Assembly: GCA_900553145.1 (NCBI GenBank)
Contig: USCL01000044.1
Location: 1 to 18,105, forward strand
DNA: 18,105 bases
DNA from: an uncultured Desulfovibrio sp.
GTDB lineage: Bacteria > Desulfobacterota > Desulfovibrionia > Desulfovibrionales > Desulfovibrionaceae
Direction: 5' to 3'
Shown: positions 16,381 through 18,105 of the stretch, piece by piece
Layout of the letters: each line of letters starts with the position of its first letter
Numbering within the stretch: position 1 is the first letter of the stretch
The notes under the pieces: generated by a model
Databases searched by the model: none
What the model was told of the DNA's origin: nothing
What the model saw: the letters and a program-made list of their open reading frames with translations, nothing else
Translations under genes and position numbers: made by a program

Positions 16381-17598
16381 ATGAAGCAACGTTTCCAGAT
16401 CCTCAACGATCCCCGTTTCCATCTCGTCTACGGGGTGACGCAGCGTTTCAGCTACGGGCCGTCGCCCAAGCTGGTCAGGCTCAACCGGGAAGGTTTCACG
16501 CTGGTTCCCGGCCTGAAAAAGAAAAGCCCCGTCTATCCGGGCATGCTCCTCGGGGAGCACCCCGCGCCGGGAAAGGGCGACCTCTTCGCCTCCATCCACG
16601 GCGAAGTCAGCGACATCACGGAACGCAGCGTGTTCCTGACCGCCACCGAACCTTCTAAGGACGCCCCGGAAGGGGAGCCCGTGGACCTGCTCGGGCAGGG
16701 GCTGGAAGGCGACGAACTGGCCCTCGCGGTAAAGAGGATGGGCGTGAACACCCGCTCGCTCGGGCGGCGGTGCAAGACGCTGATCATCAATGCCCTGAAC
16801 CCCGATCCAGGCGTGACGTGGGCGGAGCCGATGCTTGTGTCGCACGTGGAGAACCTGCGGGCGGGCATGGAGCTGCACCGCCGCATGGCCCGCGCGGACA
16901 ACGTGATCCTCGCCGTGCCCAAGGGCTCGAAGGTAGCCTATGAGGGCATCCCGCTGGCCTACGTGGAGCCGGAATACCCCAACAGCGTGGACCAACTGGT
17001 GATCAAGGCCGTGACCGGCGAGGAGAACCCCGAGGGCGTGGGCATCGTGGGCCTGCACAACATCTGGAGCCTCGGGCGCGTGGGCCGCCTCGGACGTCCG
17101 CTCATCGAAACGGTCGTGACCATCGGCAGTTACGAACACTCGGGCAACTACATCGTTCGCGACGGCTCCACCATCGGGGAACTGCTGCAATTCGCCAACA
17201 TCCGGCTCAAGGACGGCGACACGGTGGTACGCGGCGGCCCGTTGCGCGGCGAGGGCCTCGACCGGCTCGACCGTAGCGTCACCAAAGGAACCTACGGCAT
17301 TTTCGTGGTCGAGGCCGGAACCATCCCGCCGATGGAAGGGCACAGCCCCTGCGTAAGCTGCGGGGCGTGCGTGCTGGTCTGTCCGGCGCGGCTCAAGCCG
17401 AGCAACCTCAGCCGGTACGCGGAGTTCGCCCTGCATGAGCGTTGCCGTGCCGAGCACATCGAATCTTGTCTGGAGTGCGGCCTCTGCGGATACGTCTGCA
17501 TCGCCCGGCGCCCCGTCCTCCAGTACATCCGCCTCGCCAAGCGCAAGCTTGCGGAGATGGACCGGGACAAGGGGCTGGTCGAACTGAATATGAGGTAG
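16381..17598 (+). CDS. rnfC: Rnf electron-transport complex subunit RnfC (atypical, lacking the Gly-rich NADH/FMN segment)
   Basis: The 405-residue protein follows the RnfC fold. It has an N-terminal barrel-sandwich-like region (VYPGMLLGEHPAPGKGDLFASIHGEV), a Rossmann-like centre (CKTLIINALNPDP...; AYVEPEYPNSVDQLVIKAVTG; VGIVGLHNIWS), a SLBB-like region (NYIVRDGSTIGELLQFANI) and a ferredoxin tail. The tail has two cluster motifs, C324, C327, C330, C334 and C363, C366, C369, C373. In canonical RnfC, the segment near residues 105-130 contains GxGGAGFPT, and NGAECEP follows in the Rossmann part; both bind NADH/FMN. Here they read GLEGDELALAVKRMGVNTRS and NALNPDP. The protein may therefore not oxidise NADH. 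It begins 11 bases after the cytochrome gene with a weak ribosome binding site (GGCGGA), suggesting coupling. No rnfD follows within the window. Confidence 0.9.
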   Translation: MKQRFQILNDPRFHLVYGVTQRFSYGPSPKLVRLNREGFTLVPGLKKKSPVYPGMLLGEHPAPGKGDLFASIHGEVSDITERSVFLTATEPSKDAPEGEPVDLLGQGLEGDELALAVKRMGVNTRSLGRRCKTLIINALNPDPGVTWAEPMLVSHVENLRAGMELHRRMARADNVILAVPKGSKVAYEGIPLAYVEPEYPNSVDQLVIKAVTGEENPEGVGIVGLHNIWSLGRVGRLGRPLIETVVTIGSYEHSGNYIVRDGSTIGELLQFANIRLKDGDTVVRGGPLRGEGLDRLDRSVTKGTYGIFVVEAGTIPPMEGHSPCVSCGACVLVCPARLKPSNLSRYAEFALHERCRAEHIESCLECGLCGYVCIARRPVLQYIRLAKRKLAEMDRDKGLVELNMR

Positions 17599-18105
17599 CT
17601 CTGGAGAGAAATCTCAGAAGGGCGGCTCAGACTTCCCGTACCTCTGAAACAGGAATTTTTAATAATTATCTGATGTCAAAGTATTTTACGGACGTCTTTT
17701 TGGGGTGGGGAGGAGGAAGTCCCCCATTGGAGAAAGGTGCCCGGGACCAGACCATCGGCAGGGCCGCGCCGCCCGGAACGGTTGCGAAACGGCCTTAGCC
17801 GGGAAAACCACGGCGGAGAACAACCCCTTTCCGCCCGGTGCGGAAAAACGAGCCTCGTCTCCGTCCCGCACGGAAGACGGAGAGGAACGGAGAATCGTCT
17901 CCGCACCGCCGAGAAAGACGAACAGGAAGTGTGCCCAAGGGCGAACGGCTTTACCAGGCCGTATCCGATACGGCAAAATCGCGTAAAGAAAACCCTTCGC
18001 GGCCCGACGCGCTTCAAACGGGAACGGACTTCCAACCCGCCCCGCCCCCCTTACGAACGTCTTTGGAAGGAGAGGGGAGGGGGCTGGGGAGGGGAGAGGG
18101 AAGCT
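17599..18105. other. Gene-free stretch after rnfC with a palindrome cluster
   Basis: No frame in the 507 bases after rnfC resembles RnfD or any other membrane protein. The open frames present are short, Arg/Pro-rich and typical of chance GC-rich reading. An AT-rich patch (about 17652-17700) is followed by GC-rich DNA with several short palindromes and ends in a G/A-rich run (18064-18105). The window ends before the next gene. Confidence 0.6.
17814..17903. repeat. Cluster of short palindromes built on TCTCCG/CGGAGA
   Basis: Three perfect hairpins follow one another: TTTCCGC/GCGGAAA (17828-17834 with 17840-17846), TCTCCGTC/GACGGAGA (17858-17865 with 17876-17883) and CGGAGA/TCTCCG (17888-17893 with 17898-17903). 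A further CGGAGA lies at 17814-17819. Arms of neighbouring hairpins can pair with one another, so several folds are possible. There is no clear T-tract. The cluster could be a REP-like extragenic element or a transcript-end structure for rnfC. Confidence 0.45.

Noticed and set aside
15570..16406. Long open frame on the minus strand opposite the decaheme cytochrome
   Set aside because: It is a shadow of a GC-rich gene; the plus strand has ten CXXCH motifs and a signal peptide, and the minus frame has no domain.
16261..17457. 398-codon open frame on the minus strand opposite rnfC
   Set aside because: High GC makes antisense frames long. The translation is His/Arg/Val-rich with no recognisable fold, while the plus strand is clearly RnfC.
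17676..18035. Minus- and plus-strand frames of 93-119 codons after rnfC
   Set aside because: Arg/Pro/Ser-rich chance frames overlapping one another in GC-rich palindromic DNA; none is membrane-like as RnfD would be.

Overview
The window looks like chromosome from a sulfate- or sulfite-respiring deltaproteobacterium of the Desulfovibrio/Bilophila type (Desulfovibrionaceae). The main reasons are a heterodimeric periplasmic [FeFe] hydrogenase of the Desulfovibrio kind (HydA plus a Tat-exported HydB), a ten-heme cytochrome c directly ahead of rnfC (an arrangement known from Desulfovibrio Rnf operons), and a CobN-type chelatase paired with ChlI/ChlD-like ATPases.

Layout. (1) Bases 1-6467, plus strand: a tightly packed cobalt/corrinoid operon containing the 3' part of cobN, a ChlI-like AAA+ subunit, a ChlD-like AAA+/von Willebrand A subunit and a periplasmic BtuF/FecB-type binding protein. 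(2) About 6468-9990: an AT-richer decay zone. Its recognisable genes lie on the minus strand and are broken. They are an N-terminally truncated arginine/ornithine-type APC permease, the 3' remnant of a YxjG-type methionine synthase, and a nearly full-length yddG-like aromatic amino acid exporter with two stop codons and two frameshifts. A few hundred bases upstream of the permease remnant are unidentified. (3) 9992-15395, plus strand: a complete [FeFe] hydrogenase cassette in the order hydG-hydE-hydF-hydA-hydB, with all three maturases and both structural subunits. (4) 15591-17598, plus strand: a decaheme cytochrome c and rnfC, in visibly GC-richer DNA. (5) 17599-18105: no credible gene. The expected rnfD does not follow, and the stretch contains a cluster of short palindromes.

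How the genes may work together. The first block would insert cobalt into a corrin precursor (CobN with its two ATPase partners) and capture a metal chelate or corrinoid in the periplasm. In the second conserved block, HydG/E/F build the H-cluster and HydAB, exported on the HydB Tat signal, turns over H2 in the periplasm. The adjacent decaheme cytochrome and RnfC suggest, by position only, that electrons could pass between periplasmic H2/cytochromes and a membrane Rnf complex.

The points most worth a second look are that this RnfC lacks the usual glycine-rich NADH/FMN segment, that no rnfD follows it, and that an amino-acid/methionine transport and metabolism island has decayed between two intact blocks. 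I see no CRISPR array, rRNA, tRNA, phage gene or intact transposase in the window.
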